Positions 30,513-39,476 of a DNA stretch of 64,000 nucleotides are shown here, piece after piece. Source of the DNA: Acidovorax sp. Lineage in GTDB: Bacteria > Pseudomonadota > Gammaproteobacteria > Burkholderiales > Burkholderiaceae_C. Location: the NCBI RefSeq assembly GCF_021287135.1, contig NZ_JAJTBB010000036.1, positions 35,922-99,921 of the forward strand. Reading direction: 5' to 3'. The position numbers and the translations under genes were made by a program. The notes beneath the pieces were generated by a model that saw only the letters and a list, made by a program, of their open reading frames with translations, ran no database searches and was not told the origin of the DNA. The stretch's first letter is position 1, and every line of letters starts with the position of its first letter.

Positions 30513-32366
30513 ATGCGCTTTCTGCCCAGTGCTTGCGCCGCGGATGTTGCGGCGTCCCTCAAGGCCGCTGCCCGGTACGGGCGGCTCGTGGGGGCCGCCG
30601 TGCTGGTTGCCGGCGCATTGGGCGGCTGCGCCACGGGGCTGCCCAGGCATGTGGAGCGCCCCGTGTCCACCGCACTGGCCTCCCCCGCCACGACGGCCCT
30701 GGGCCGGCTCGTGGAAGAGCGCCGCGCTGCCGCAGGGGCCCGCCACCCCTCCGGCTTTTTGCTGCTGAGCGGGCCGCAGGCAGCCTATGGCAGCCGGCTG
30801 GCCCTGGTAGATGCCGCCCAGAAGACGCTGGACCTGCAGTACTACGCCATCCACGCCGACGCCAGCAGCGAACGCCTGCTGCTGGGGGTGATTGCAGCAG
30901 CGCAACGGGGCGTGCGCGTGCGCATTCTGCTGGACGACTTCCATAGCGCAGGCCGCAATGCCCAGGTGATGCGGCTTGCGTTCGTGCCCAACATTGAAAT
31001 GCGCATGTTCAACCCGCTGACCGGGGCACGCGGGTCGCCGCTCGGCCGCATGTTCAGTGCCCTGGGCGACTTCGCCCGCGTGCAGCAGCGCATGCACAAC
31101 AAGCTCTTCATTGCAGACAATGCCTTGGGAGTGACGGGTGGACGCAATCTGGGCGACGCCTACTTCGGTCACGCAGACTCCGGCAACTTCGTGGATCTGG
31201 ACGTGCTGGCGGCCGGGCCAGTGGTGCAAGAGCTGTCGCGCAGCTTCGACAGCTACTGGAACAACGAGCGCGCCTACCCCGTGCCATCCCTGGTGACGCG
31301 CGAGGAGCTGGAGGCCTTGAGCCAACAGGCGCGCGCTGGCGATGCAACGCAGCGCGAGCGCATTGCCGGCCAAGGCGGGGCCTTTGCGCCGGACGGCCAG
31401 CCACCCAGCCCCGACGCGCGGCCTCCCGCAGAACAACAACGCGCCCGGGTGTGGGACCAGCAACCCATGGACCTGGCCCGGGTGCCCTTCACGTGGGCCC
31501 CTGCAGCCGTCCTGGTCGACCGGCCGGCGAAGATCCCGCCCGACGGCAATACGCCCGACACCCCCTCCCCCGAAACGCCGCCCGCCCAGGCCTCGCCCCG
31601 GACGATCACAGCGCCGGGCCCCGCGGCCCCGGCCTCTGCGGCAGCACCCGGCGCCCCGGGCACACCCCCACGCGTCTCGGATGCCCAGACGGATACCGTG
31701 GTGGACGGGCTGTTGCAGCTGATGGGCCAGGCCCAGCGGGACCTGCTCATCATCTCGCCCTATTTCGTGCCCGGCCCGGACATGAAGCAGGCGTTCGCGG
31801 CCGCCCGGGCCCGTGGTGTGCGGGTGCGCGTGCTCACCAACTCGCTGGCCTCCAACGACGCACCCATCGCCCACGCCGGCTACGCACGTCACCGCCCCGA
31901 TCTGCTGGCCATGGGGGTGGATCTCTACGAGATGCGCAGCGAGCTTCCCAGCGGACTGCGGGGAGCCTTGGGCTCCACCGGCAGTACAGGGGGCCACGCC
32001 GACGGCGCCGCCGCCTCTGCCGCGCCGGGCAGTTCAAGGGCCATGCTCCATTCCAAGCTGCTGATCCTCGACGGCCGCCTCCTGGTGGTCGGGTCCATGA
32101 ACCTGGATATCCGCTCGCAGCGTCAAAACACCGAGATCGCCCTGCTGATCCGCAGCGGCAGCCTGTCGCGCCGCGCGACCGCGCAGATCGAAGCAGCGCT
32201 GCGCGAAGTCGCCTGGCAGGTGCAACTGCAGGACGGCGGCTCACTGGTGTGGCGAGCCCCCGCGGGCAGCGGCCTGCCCGACGCCACCACGGAGCCTGAC
32301 GCCAGCCTTCCGCTGCGCATGATGCTGCAGCTGCTGGGTCCGCTGGCGCCGGACCACCTGCTCTAG
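30513..32366 (+). CDS. Phospholipase D/cardiolipin synthase-type lipoprotein
   Basis: 617-residue member of the phospholipase D superfamily. The N-terminus is a lipoprotein signal ending LVAGALGGC39, so it is probably membrane-anchored in the periplasm. Two HKD catalytic motifs are intact: the first at H195 (HNKLFIADNALGVTGGRN), the second at H513 (HSKLLILDGRLLVVGSMN). A Pro/Ala-rich, probably disordered stretch of roughly 100 residues (about 290-390) separates the halves. A cardiolipin-synthase-like or phosphatidyl-transfer role is likely; the exact substrate is not determinable. It may be co-transcribed with amtB. Confidence 0.85.
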   Translation: MRFLPSACAADVAASLKAAARYGRLVGAAVLVAGALGGCATGLPRHVERPVSTALASPATTALGRLVEERRAAAGARHPSGFLLLSGPQAAYGSRLALVDAAQKTLDLQYYAIHADASSERLLLGVIAAAQRGVRVRILLDDFHSAGRNAQVMRLAFVPNIEMRMFNPLTGARGSPLGRMFSALGDFARVQQRMHNKLFIADNALGVTGGRNLGDAYFGHADSGNFVDLDVLAAGPVVQELSRSFDSYWNNERAYPVPSLVTREELEALSQQARAGDATQRERIAGQGGAFAPDGQPPSPDARPPAEQQRARVWDQQPMDLARVPFTWAPAAVLVDRPAKIPPDGNTPDTPSPETPPAQASPRTITAPGPAAPASAAAPGAPGTPPRVSDAQTDTVVDGLLQLMGQAQRDLLIISPYFVPGPDMKQAFAAARARGVRVRVLTNSLASNDAPIAHAGYARHRPDLLAMGVDLYEMRSELPSGLRGALGSTGSTGGHADGAAASAAPGSSRAMLHSKLLILDGRLLVVGSMNLDIRSQRQNTEIALLIRSGSLSRRATAQIEAALREVAWQVQLQDGGSLVWRAPAGSGLPDATTEPDASLPLRMMLQLLGPLAPDHLL

Positions 32367-32387
32367 AACCCAGACCGCCAACAGGCC

Positions 32388-33350
32388 CTAAAAGTCGCGC
32401 CCAGGCAGCGCCGCAATCCACATGCTGATCGCCCGTTGATCCGTCATGGTGCGCACCTGCTGGAACGCCGCCTCCGCCTCCGGAAAGCGCCGGCGCAGCA
32501 GGTTGAGCCACTGCTTGAGGCGCCCCGCCCGCTGGCGCGGCTCCAGGTCTTCGCACACCAGGTGCCAGAAGTCGGCCAGGTGCGGCAGCAGGTCGGACCA
32601 CGCGACGGTGTCCGTGCCCGGCCGGCCGCTGTCGGCTGCACGGATCGCCCGGGCCAGGCCGGGGTCGGCGACCATGCCGCGCCCCAGCATCAGGGCGTCG
32701 CAGCCGGACACTGCGCGGCAGCGCTGCGCGTCGGCCACCGTCCAGATCTCGCCGTTGGCGACCACGGGAATCCGCACCGCCGCGCGGATGGCAGGAATGT
32801 GCTCCCAGTAGGCCGGCGGGCGGTAGCCGTCGGCCTTGGTGCGTGCGTGCACCACCAGTTCGGCTGCGCCACCGTCCTGCATGGCCTGCGCACATTCGCG
32901 CATCAAGGCGGTGTCGTTGAAACCCAGGCGCATCTTGGCCGACACGGGCAGGTGGGCCGGCACGGCCCGGCGCACGGCCCCCACCACAGCGGCGATGCGC
33001 TCGGGCTCCTGCAGCAGCGCGGCACCGCCGCCGTGGCGGTTGACCACCTTGGCGGGGCACCCAAAGTTCAGGTCAATCCCCTCAGGGCCCAGGGCAGCCA
33101 GGCGCGCCGCGTTCTCGGCCATGCTGACGGGGTCGGAGCCCAGCAGCTGCGCGCGCACCGGCACGCCGCTGAGCGTGCGGCCGCCGTTGCGCAGCTCGGG
33201 CACATAGCGCAGGAACACCTTGTCCGGCAGCAATGTGCCGGTGATGCGAATGAACTCGGACACGCAGCGGTCCACCCCGCCCATACGGGTCAGCACGTCA
33301 CGCAGGACAAAATCGAGAAGCCCCTCCATGGGGGCGAGCAGCAAAGTCAT
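32388..33350 (-). CDS. dusC: tRNA-dihydrouridine synthase, DusC type
   Basis: Flavin-dependent reduction of uridine in tRNA. It has 320 residues from the ATG giving MTLLLAPMEGLLDFVLRDVL. The catalytic Cys lies in NFGCPAKVVNRHGGGAALL, and the FMN-binding VVANGEIWTVADAQRC segment follows. The opening APMEGL and overall length fit the DusC branch more than DusA or DusB. It converges on the phospholipase-type gene with a 21-base gap. Confidence 0.9.
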   Translation of the reverse strand: MTLLLAPMEGLLDFVLRDVLTRMGGVDRCVSEFIRITGTLLPDKVFLRYVPELRNGGRTLSGVPVRAQLLGSDPVSMAENAARLAALGPEGIDLNFGCPAKVVNRHGGGAALLQEPERIAAVVGAVRRAVPAHLPVSAKMRLGFNDTALMRECAQAMQDGGAAELVVHARTKADGYRPPAYWEHIPAIRAAVRIPVVANGEIWTVADAQRCRAVSGCDALMLGRGMVADPGLARAIRAADSGRPGTDTVAWSDLLPHLADFWHLVCEDLEPRQRAGRLKQWLNLLRRRFPEAEAAFQQVRTMTDQRAISMWIAALPGRDF

Positions 33351-33387
33351 GACCCGAAGCGCCACCGTGGTCGCACCACCCGTGGCA

Positions 33388-33460
33388 GCAAAAAATAGCA
33401 AAGAAATTGCCCACCAGCGCTTATGGGATAAGCGCAAGCAGCTATCAAAAATATAGCATC
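33388..33460 (-). repeat. Palindromic intergenic repeat, copy upstream of dusC
   Basis: Core hairpin GCGCTTA (33417-33423), loop TGGGA, TAAGCGC (33429-33435). On the minus strand it reads GATGCTATATTTTTGATAGCTGCTTGCGCTTA at the left and GCGCTGGTGGGCAATTTC at the right; only key bases are listed. It lies in the divergent gap between dusC and the next gene, so it may influence either promoter. Confidence 0.8.
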
Positions 33461-33576
33461 CAGCTTGTCCCACCGGTCAGCGCCGGCCGTGCGGCCGCCA
33501 TTGTGCGGCACCGGGGTCATCACTGCGTCACGGCGGTTTGCTGCAATCGCCGCCATTCACCGTGACGGAGAGCCCC

Positions 33577-34152
33577 ATGCTGCTGCAAAAGACAGAGAAA
33601 GCCCGCCTGGAACTCTTGCCCGGCGTCCGCACCCTGAGCCTGCGCGAGCGATCGCTGCTGCTGCTGGCCGACGGCAAGCCGCTGTCGGACCTGCAGGCCA
33701 TGTACAACGGCATCGGCGCACAGATCGTCGAAAACCTGATGCGCCAGGGCTACCTGACCGGCCCGGCGCAACCGCCGGCGGCTGATGCCGCCCCGCCGCG
33801 CGACAAGCCCTCCATTCAGCGTCCTGAGCCGGGCGAGTCCCTGCGCTCGCTGGCGGGTGCCCGCATGTACCTCTTTGACACCTGCGAGCGGCTTTTTGCC
33901 CGCCGCGACCCGGTGCTGGCGCAGCACTTCCGCGAGGCGCTGCGCGCCGCCAAGGACCGCGACAGCATGCTGGATGCAGGCGAAGCCCTGTTCGAGGAAG
34001 TAGCACTGACCGCGGGGGCCGAACGTGCCGCCAGCCTGCGCGAAAAGTTCGAGCTGCTCTTGCCCCTGGCCTCGGTGCCCCGCACCGCTGCAGCATCCAC
34101 GGCCACGACGGGCGCCGCCGACGCCACGCAGCCCGCGGCCCTCGCCCGCTGA
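33577..34152 (+). CDS. Conserved hypothetical cytoplasmic protein
   Basis: 191 residues, no signal peptide or membrane segment. Residues 1-60 look like a small helical, possibly winged-helix domain (TLSLRERSLLLLADGKPLSDLQAMYNG). A Pro-rich linker follows, then a second helical region (RMYLFDTCERLFARRDPVLAQHF), and an Ala/Thr-rich tail. I do not recognise the family; a DNA- or partner-binding role is only a guess. The ATG follows a GACGGAGAGCC stretch containing the ribosome-binding site. Confidence 0.7.
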   Translation: MLLQKTEKARLELLPGVRTLSLRERSLLLLADGKPLSDLQAMYNGIGAQIVENLMRQGYLTGPAQPPAADAAPPRDKPSIQRPEPGESLRSLAGARMYLFDTCERLFARRDPVLAQHFREALRAAKDRDSMLDAGEALFEEVALTAGAERAASLREKFELLLPLASVPRTAAASTATTGAADATQPAALAR

Positions 34153-34173
34153 TGCGGCGGCGCGCCCGCGCGT

Positions 34174-35328
34174 TCAGGCCGCGCCCAACCGCCAGAGGGA
34201 CGTGACCTCGGCCGCACGCGCCGCGTGCAGCGCATCGGCCGTGTCCGCGGCCTTGGCATGGCGGGGACGGATATCGTGCCGGCCCAGCACCTTCAGCCCC
34301 GCCGCGGCGATCCACTCCAGCAACTGCGCACGCGGGCGCAAGCCCAGGTGCTCGGCCAGATCAGACAGGATCAGCCACCCCTCCCCGCCGGGCTCCAGGT
34401 GCTCTGCCAGGCCCGCCAGGAAGCCGCGCAGCATGCTGCTGCCTTCGTCGTACACCGCACGCTCGATGGGCGAACTGGCCCGCGCGGGCACCCAGGGCGG
34501 GTTGCACAGCACCAGCGGCGCGCGGCCGGGCGGGAACAGGTCGGCCTGCAACAGCTGCACGGACGCGAGAATGCCCAGGCGCTGCAGGTTGTCGCGTGCG
34601 CACTCCAGCGCGCGCGGGTCCTGGTCGGTGGCCACCACCTGCCGCACGCCGCGGCGCACCAGCACCGCAGACAGCACGCCCGTGCCCACGCCGATGTCGA
34701 AGGCCAGCGCCGGGTTGCCACCGGGCAGCGGCGCGCTGGCAACCAGGTCCACGTACTCGCCGCGCACGGGCGAAAACACACCGTAGTGCGGGTGGATGCG
34801 GTTGTGGGGCGGCGCTCCCAGCGCGGGCACCTCCACGCCTTTCTTGCGCCACTCGTGCGCCCCCACCAGGCCCAGCAGCTCGCGCAACGTGGCCACGCTG
34901 CGCTCGCCCGTGGCCGGACCCCATGCCTCCGCGCAGGCCGCGCGCCAGTCCGGCGCCCGGCGCAGGGCGATGCCGTAGTCACCTTCCAGCGGGATGAGCA
35001 CCGCCGCCAGCACCCGCGCCCGCTGCGCCTGCGCCTGGCGGTGCAGGTGAAAAGCCTCGGCCGGCGTGGCGGATGCCAGCTTGTGGGACGCCTTCGCAGC
35101 CGACTTGCGCGGCTTTCTGTCAGCCCGGCGCATGAGCGCCTGCAACAAGTGCCGCGCGTTCTGAAAATCACCCTGCCACAGCAGCCCCGCGCCCTCGCAC
35201 GCCATGCGGTAGGCCGCGTCAGCGGACAGCGTGTCGTCCACGACTTCGACCCGGCGCGGAACGGGCGTCCCGCTCTCCGAGCGCCACAGCGCTTGCTGGG
35301 CTTGGCCTTGGTGGGCCCAGTGGATCAT
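34174..35328 (-). CDS. SAM-dependent methyltransferase with NPPW motif
   Basis: 384 residues. The C-terminal half holds a Rossmann methyltransferase domain: motif I is ALAFDIGVGTGVLSAVLV near residue 213, the acidic loop is TDQDPRALECARDNL, and the catalytic VLCNPPW is near residue 275. The NPPW form belongs to N-methyltransferases acting on protein Gln or on adenine/guanine of RNA, so the target could be ribosomal. The N-terminal about 180 residues are family-specific. The start giving MIHWAHQGQAQQ was chosen; upstream frame has no ribosome-binding site. Confidence 0.8.
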   Translation of the reverse strand: MIHWAHQGQAQQALWRSESGTPVPRRVEVVDDTLSADAAYRMACEGAGLLWQGDFQNARHLLQALMRRADRKPRKSAAKASHKLASATPAEAFHLHRQAQAQRARVLAAVLIPLEGDYGIALRRAPDWRAACAEAWGPATGERSVATLRELLGLVGAHEWRKKGVEVPALGAPPHNRIHPHYGVFSPVRGEYVDLVASAPLPGGNPALAFDIGVGTGVLSAVLVRRGVRQVVATDQDPRALECARDNLQRLGILASVQLLQADLFPPGRAPLVLCNPPWVPARASSPIERAVYDEGSSMLRGFLAGLAEHLEPGGEGWLILSDLAEHLGLRPRAQLLEWIAAAGLKVLGRHDIRPRHAKAADTADALHAARAAEVTSLWRLGAA

Positions 35329-35461
35329 TGGGATACCGTGACGCCCAAAAGACGTGGAGCCGCGAGCTGCCGAGTGCTTGTGAAGCGGGCGCTGACAAAA
35401 CCAGGGCCGCCGCGCAAGGGCCGCCAAGCCCCGTGGACGGCGCGTCGCTTGCGTGCGCTGG

Positions 35462-35524
35462 CGGCGTCCCCCTTCCCGTGCGAAGCACGAGAGAAGGTGG
35501 AAGCGGCGCAGCCGCTCAGGGGGA
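35462..35524. repeat. Hairpin-bearing intergenic repeat-like segment
   Basis: Between the methyltransferase and acetyltransferase genes there is a hairpin CCTTCCCGTGC-GAA-GCACGAGAGAAGG (about 35471-35496) with a few mismatches. It is followed by GCGGCGCAGCCGCTCAGGGGG. From memory, similar segments recur in intergenic DNA of Comamonadaceae. No second copy is in this window, so its repeat nature is inferred. Confidence 0.35.
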
Positions 35525-35535
35525 TGCGCCTCATC

Positions 35536-36060
35536 CTATGCATTAATCGGCCGCTTCAGCCGCACTTCCTCGATCTTCACGCCGCCGACCACCGCCGTCT
35601 TGGCCGTGGACAGCTCGCGCTTGAAGCCTGCGAGTTCATGAAAGCGCAGCGCGCGCTCGTTGCGCAGCGGCACCCAGGCGGTGACGTTGGTGCAACCCTC
35701 TTCCTGCAGGCCGTCGCGGGCAGCGTCCCACAGCGCCAAGCCCACGCCCTGGTTCCAATGGGTGGGCGCCGCATAGATGGCCCAGATCTCGCCCGTGGTG
35801 GGACGGGACTTCTCATCGCGCGAGCGGTCGTAGCCGACAAAACCGACGATCTTCTCGCCGTCCACCGCCACCTGCACCTGGGGCTCGCAATATTCGATGG
35901 CCTCGCGCCAATAGGCCTGGCGCTTCTCGACCGAAGACATGGCTTTCAATTGCTCGTCTGGCACCAGCCCTTTGTAGGCCTCCTGGGCAGAGGCTGTGTG
36001 GACCTGGGCGATGGCTTTGGCATCGCGAAGCGTGGCGGGACGAACCTGGATACTGGACAT
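35536..36060 (-). CDS. GNAT-family N-acetyltransferase
   Basis: 174 residues from the ATG giving MSSIQVRPATLRDAKAIAQVH. The acetyl-CoA binding region reads EIWAIYAAPTHWNQGVGLALWDAARDGL, with a variant of the Q/R-x-x-G-x-G/A loop (NQGVGLAL). It ends with the NERALRFHELAGFKR segment usual in this family. The substrate (an amine, amino acid or antibiotic) cannot be read from the sequence. Confidence 0.85.
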   Translation of the reverse strand: MSSIQVRPATLRDAKAIAQVHTASAQEAYKGLVPDEQLKAMSSVEKRQAYWREAIEYCEPQVQVAVDGEKIVGFVGYDRSRDEKSRPTTGEIWAIYAAPTHWNQGVGLALWDAARDGLQEEGCTNVTAWVPLRNERALRFHELAGFKRELSTAKTAVVGGVKIEEVRLKRPINA

Positions 36061-36229
36061 GGAAAAACCGAACGAAAACAGGGAATAAAAAATCGGAAAC
36101 CCAGCATTGTCGCCGCAAACGGTTTTTCTCCCCCGTGCGCCCCTTCCCCATACCCCTTTTAGCGCCCCTGCCGCGCTGACGGAAGGCTCCCCCTCGCCAG
36201 CCTTGCCCAGCCCAGCGGGGCGCCGAAGG

Positions 36230-36805
36230 TCAGGCCAGGGCCAGCGAGCCGGTGAGCGGCGTGGCCCCCGCCGCTGCGCTGCGGCGCACCAGCGCCCGCT
36301 TGTTGCGCGGGCGCGGCACATGCACCGCGGGCGGCGCTCCGTTGATGGCCGAGAGCCCCAGCACCAGCGTCACGGTGCGCGAGCCGTCCTCACGGTCGTC
36401 GCTGGCATAGGCCCGGTAGCTGCCGTTGCCCGGGCCGTGGGCACGCTGCACGGTATGAAAGGCCACCCGTGCGCCCGACACCCGGTGGCCTGCAAATGGC
36501 AGCACACGCAGGCGTGCGCCCCGGTCCAGCGCCAGGCCCATGTTGCCGGGGCGGTTGATCAGGTCCGTGCGGATGGCCCGCCAGGTCTGGCCTTCGTCGA
36601 TGGAAAACTGCCAGGTGCCGGCCTGTGCATCCAGCTGCTCGAGCACCAGCCCCGCAAAGGCCAGCATGCCGGGGCAGTTCTCTTCCACGATGCGCGCCAG
36701 CGTGTTGCCGCCCAGGCCCGTGCCGCCGTCGCCGGCCCCGTCGCCGCCCTGGCGGCATGGCACTTCGGAAGACGAGGAACCCGGGCGGAGAGCATTGGCA
36801 GTCAT
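36230..36805 (-). CDS. Hypothetical protein, adhesin-repeat-like
   Basis: 191 residues. After a Ser/Gly-rich N-terminus it has a segment (VLEQLDAQAGTWQFSIDEGQTWRAI followed by RLRVLPFAG, about residues 55-105) that resembles the repeat unit of large RTX-type or cadherin-like bacterial surface proteins. No signal peptide, export motif or further repeats are present. It could be a stand-alone small protein or the remnant of a larger adhesin gene. It is transcribed away from the adjacent response regulator gene. Confidence 0.55.
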   Translation of the reverse strand: MTANALRPGSSSSEVPCRQGGDGAGDGGTGLGGNTLARIVEENCPGMLAFAGLVLEQLDAQAGTWQFSIDEGQTWRAIRTDLINRPGNMGLALDRGARLRVLPFAGHRVSGARVAFHTVQRAHGPGNGSYRAYASDDREDGSRTVTLVLGLSAINGAPPAVHVPRPRNKRALVRRSAAAGATPLTGSLALA

Positions 36806-36988
36806 GGAATACCTTTGAAGAAAGTAACGATGAAGAAGGAAAGGGATGGAGGGAACGGCAGGCGGCGCACCGGCGCCTGCCGCACCTGCTTTTCATTGCT
36901 TGACGGAAAGTCTAGAAAGCGCTCTAGCGTGCGTCCATCCCACAAAAAGACTAGGCCGCCCCAGGGTGTTGTGCGCAATACTCGCTGC

Positions 36989-37627
36989 ATGACTGCCCGC
37001 CTTCTGCTCGTGGACGACCACAACCTCTTTCGCACCGGACTGCGGCTGATCGTGCAGGACCACCCGAGCGTGGGAGCGATTGATGAGGCGGGCTCCATCG
37101 CCGAGGCCTGCGCCTTGAAGCCGGTGGACACCGACCTGGTGCTGCTGGACATCCAGCTGCCCGGCCTGAGCGGCCTGGACGGCTTGCGCCTGCTGCGCCA
37201 CGCCTGCCCCAAGGCGCGCATCGTGCTGGTGTCTGCCAGCGTGGCGCCCGACGCCGTGCACGAGGCGCGCGTGCGGGGGGCTGATGGCTTTCTGCCCAAA
37301 TCCGCCAGCGCCGAGGACATCCTGGAGGCCATCAGCCTCGCCCTGTCGGGCCAGCCCTGCTTTCCCGCCCACAGCGGCAACGCCGCGGCCGCGCGTGGCC
37401 CCGATGCGCCCAGCCTCACTGCGCGGCAGCTCGATGTGCTGGCCCTGCTGTGCACGGGCAAGCCCAACAAGGTGATCGCGCGCGACCTGGGCCTGAGCGA
37501 GAACACGGTGCGCGTGCACGTGGCCGCCATCTTTGCCCAGCTGGGCGTCAACAGCCGCAGCGCAGCCCTGCTGGCAGCCCAGCGCCTGGGGCTGGCCACA
37601 CCCCAGCTCCATGGCACACCCCACTGA
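36989..37627 (+). CDS. LuxR/NarL-family response regulator
   Basis: 212 residues. The receiver domain contains the phosphoacceptor D54 (LVLLDIQLPGLSGLDG), early acidic residues (LLVDDHNLFRTGLRLI) and the K in GFLPKSAS. The C-terminal GerE-type helix-turn-helix (SLTARQLDVLALLCTGKPNKVIARDLGLSENTVRVHVAAIF) binds DNA. Its stop lies 17 bases inside the following kinase gene, so the two form a coupled two-component pair. Confidence 0.92.
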   Translation: MTARLLLVDDHNLFRTGLRLIVQDHPSVGAIDEAGSIAEACALKPVDTDLVLLDIQLPGLSGLDGLRLLRHACPKARIVLVSASVAPDAVHEARVRGADGFLPKSASAEDILEAISLALSGQPCFPAHSGNAAAARGPDAPSLTARQLDVLALLCTGKPNKVIARDLGLSENTVRVHVAAIFAQLGVNSRSAALLAAQRLGLATPQLHGTPH

Positions 37628-39476
37628 CGCCCTGCCGGCCGCGCCGGACATGGCCCCACGGCCCGCCACGCGCTGGGGCTGGCCGGTGTGGGAGCACAAC
37701 GACGAAGTGCTGCGCGAGCAGGTGGCCCTGCTGCGCCACAACTTCCCCATGACGCTGCTGGCGTCGCTGATCACCGCGCTGGGCACCCTGTGGGTCATGG
37801 CCCGGGTGGCCGAGTTCCAGGCCGTCACCGTCTGGCTGGCTTCGCATGCCGTGGTGGTGGCGTGCGTCTACCTGACGCTGCGCAGCATCGCGCCCGACGC
37901 CGGCCCCGCGCGGCAGGCCACGCGCAAGCTCAGTGCCTGCATGGCCGCCATGGGCCTGAGCTGGGGCAGCCTGGGCTTTGTGGTCCTCCACTGGGGCACG
38001 CCCGACAGCGTGATTTACGCCATCGGCATCGTCAGCACAGTGTCCTCCGGCGCGCTGGGGCTCGGCGCTCCACTGTACCGGGCCTACGTGATCTACCTTA
38101 CGTGTGCGGTCGGGGGCGTGATGGCGGCGGTGGCGCTGGCGGGCGGGCCCGTGCTGTGGCCTGCGCTGTTCATGACCAGCGTGTACTACGCCCTCACCTG
38201 CATGCAGGCCCGCACCGCCGACCGCGCCACCCGGCGCAGCATCGCCATCAAGCTGGAGAACGACCGGCTCGTGAACGAACTGCGGGCCGAATCGCAGCGC
38301 GCCCTGGCCGCGCAGGAGGCTGCCGAGCAGGCGGACCGGGACAAGTCCCGCTTCCTGGCCGCCGCCAGCCACGACCTGCGCCAGCCGCTGCACGCGCTGG
38401 GGCTGTTTCTGGAATCGCTGCAACGCAGCCCGCTGAACGATCACCAGCGCACGGTGCTCGGACACGCCCACGCGGCCTCGGGCGCGGCCGCCGAGATGCT
38501 GACCACGCTGCTGGACTATTCGCGGCTGGAGGCAGGCGTGGTGAAGGTGCGGCCGGACGCCTTCGCCGTGCAGCCCCTCCTGACCGCGCTGGAGCAGGAG
38601 TTCGGCGCGCAGGCCGACACGGCCGGCCTGGTGTACCGCACCCGCGAGACCTCGGCCGCCGCGTATGCCGACCGCTCACTGGTGGGGCTGGTCATGCACA
38701 ACTTCATCTCCAACGCGCTGCGCTACACCACCCACGGGGGCGTGCTGATTGCCTGCCGCACCCGGGGCAAACGGCTGGCCCTGGAAGTGTGGGACACCGG
38801 CCAGGGCATCCCGCGCAGCGAGTGGGACAACATCTTCAAGGAGTTCCACCAGCTCGGGAACCCCGAGCGCGACCGGCGCAAGGGCCTGGGCCTGGGGCTG
38901 GCCATCGTGCAGCGCCTGGCGCGCGAGATGCACACCTCCGTGCAGGTGCTGTCGCAGCCCGGCCGCGGCTCGGTCTTCCGGCTCTGGCTGGACCGCTGGC
39001 AAGGCGCGCTGGAGGACGACGCGGCGCCCGCGCCCGATGCACGCGGCCTTGTCGGCCTGAAGGTGCTGGCCATCGACGACGACGAAGCGGTGCGCATGGG
39101 CATGCGGTCGCTGCTGCACAGCTGGGGCTGCCAGTGCATCACGGCCGAATCGGGCGCCCAGGCGCTGGACTGCCTGGAAGACTTCACGCCCGATCTCATC
39201 ATCACCGACTTCCGACTGCGGCACGAGGAAACCGGCAAGCAGATCCTGCAGGCCCTGCGCGCCTACCTGGGCGCGCCCGTGCCCGCCATCATCATGACGG
39301 GAGACACGTCTCCCCAGCGGTTGCGCGACGCCCAGTCCACCTCGGCCCTGCTGCTGCACAAGCCCGTGTCCACCAGCCAGCTGCACAGTGCCATGGTCCA
39401 GCTGCTCCGGCAGCCCCGGGCAGCCGGCGAAGATGCCGCCGCCACGGCTACAACCAGCGGCGCAGCAGCCCCATGA
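37611..39476 (+). CDS. Hybrid sensor histidine kinase with C-terminal receiver domain
   Basis: 621 residues. An N-terminal membrane domain of about six helices (residues 40-190) is followed by a coiled stretch. The dimerisation box SHDLRQPLHALGLFLESL follows, with phospho-His H254. The ATPase domain has N (NFISNALRY), G1 (DTGQGI) and G2 (KGLGLGLAIV) boxes. The final receiver domain has D533 (LIITDFRLR). The arrangement matches PAS-less hybrid kinases paired with NarL-type regulators. The start chosen overlaps the regulator by 17 bases; a later ATG 13 codons in is possible. The stimulus is unknown. Confidence 0.9.
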   Translation: MAHPTDALPAAPDMAPRPATRWGWPVWEHNDEVLREQVALLRHNFPMTLLASLITALGTLWVMARVAEFQAVTVWLASHAVVVACVYLTLRSIAPDAGPARQATRKLSACMAAMGLSWGSLGFVVLHWGTPDSVIYAIGIVSTVSSGALGLGAPLYRAYVIYLTCAVGGVMAAVALAGGPVLWPALFMTSVYYALTCMQARTADRATRRSIAIKLENDRLVNELRAESQRALAAQEAAEQADRDKSRFLAAASHDLRQPLHALGLFLESLQRSPLNDHQRTVLGHAHAASGAAAEMLTTLLDYSRLEAGVVKVRPDAFAVQPLLTALEQEFGAQADTAGLVYRTRETSAAAYADRSLVGLVMHNFISNALRYTTHGGVLIACRTRGKRLALEVWDTGQGIPRSEWDNIFKEFHQLGNPERDRRKGLGLGLAIVQRLAREMHTSVQVLSQPGRGSVFRLWLDRWQGALEDDAAPAPDARGLVGLKVLAIDDDEAVRMGMRSLLHSWGCQCITAESGAQALDCLEDFTPDLIITDFRLRHEETGKQILQALRAYLGAPVPAIIMTGDTSPQRLRDAQSTSALLLHKPVSTSQLHSAMVQLLRQPRAAGEDAAATATTSGAAAP

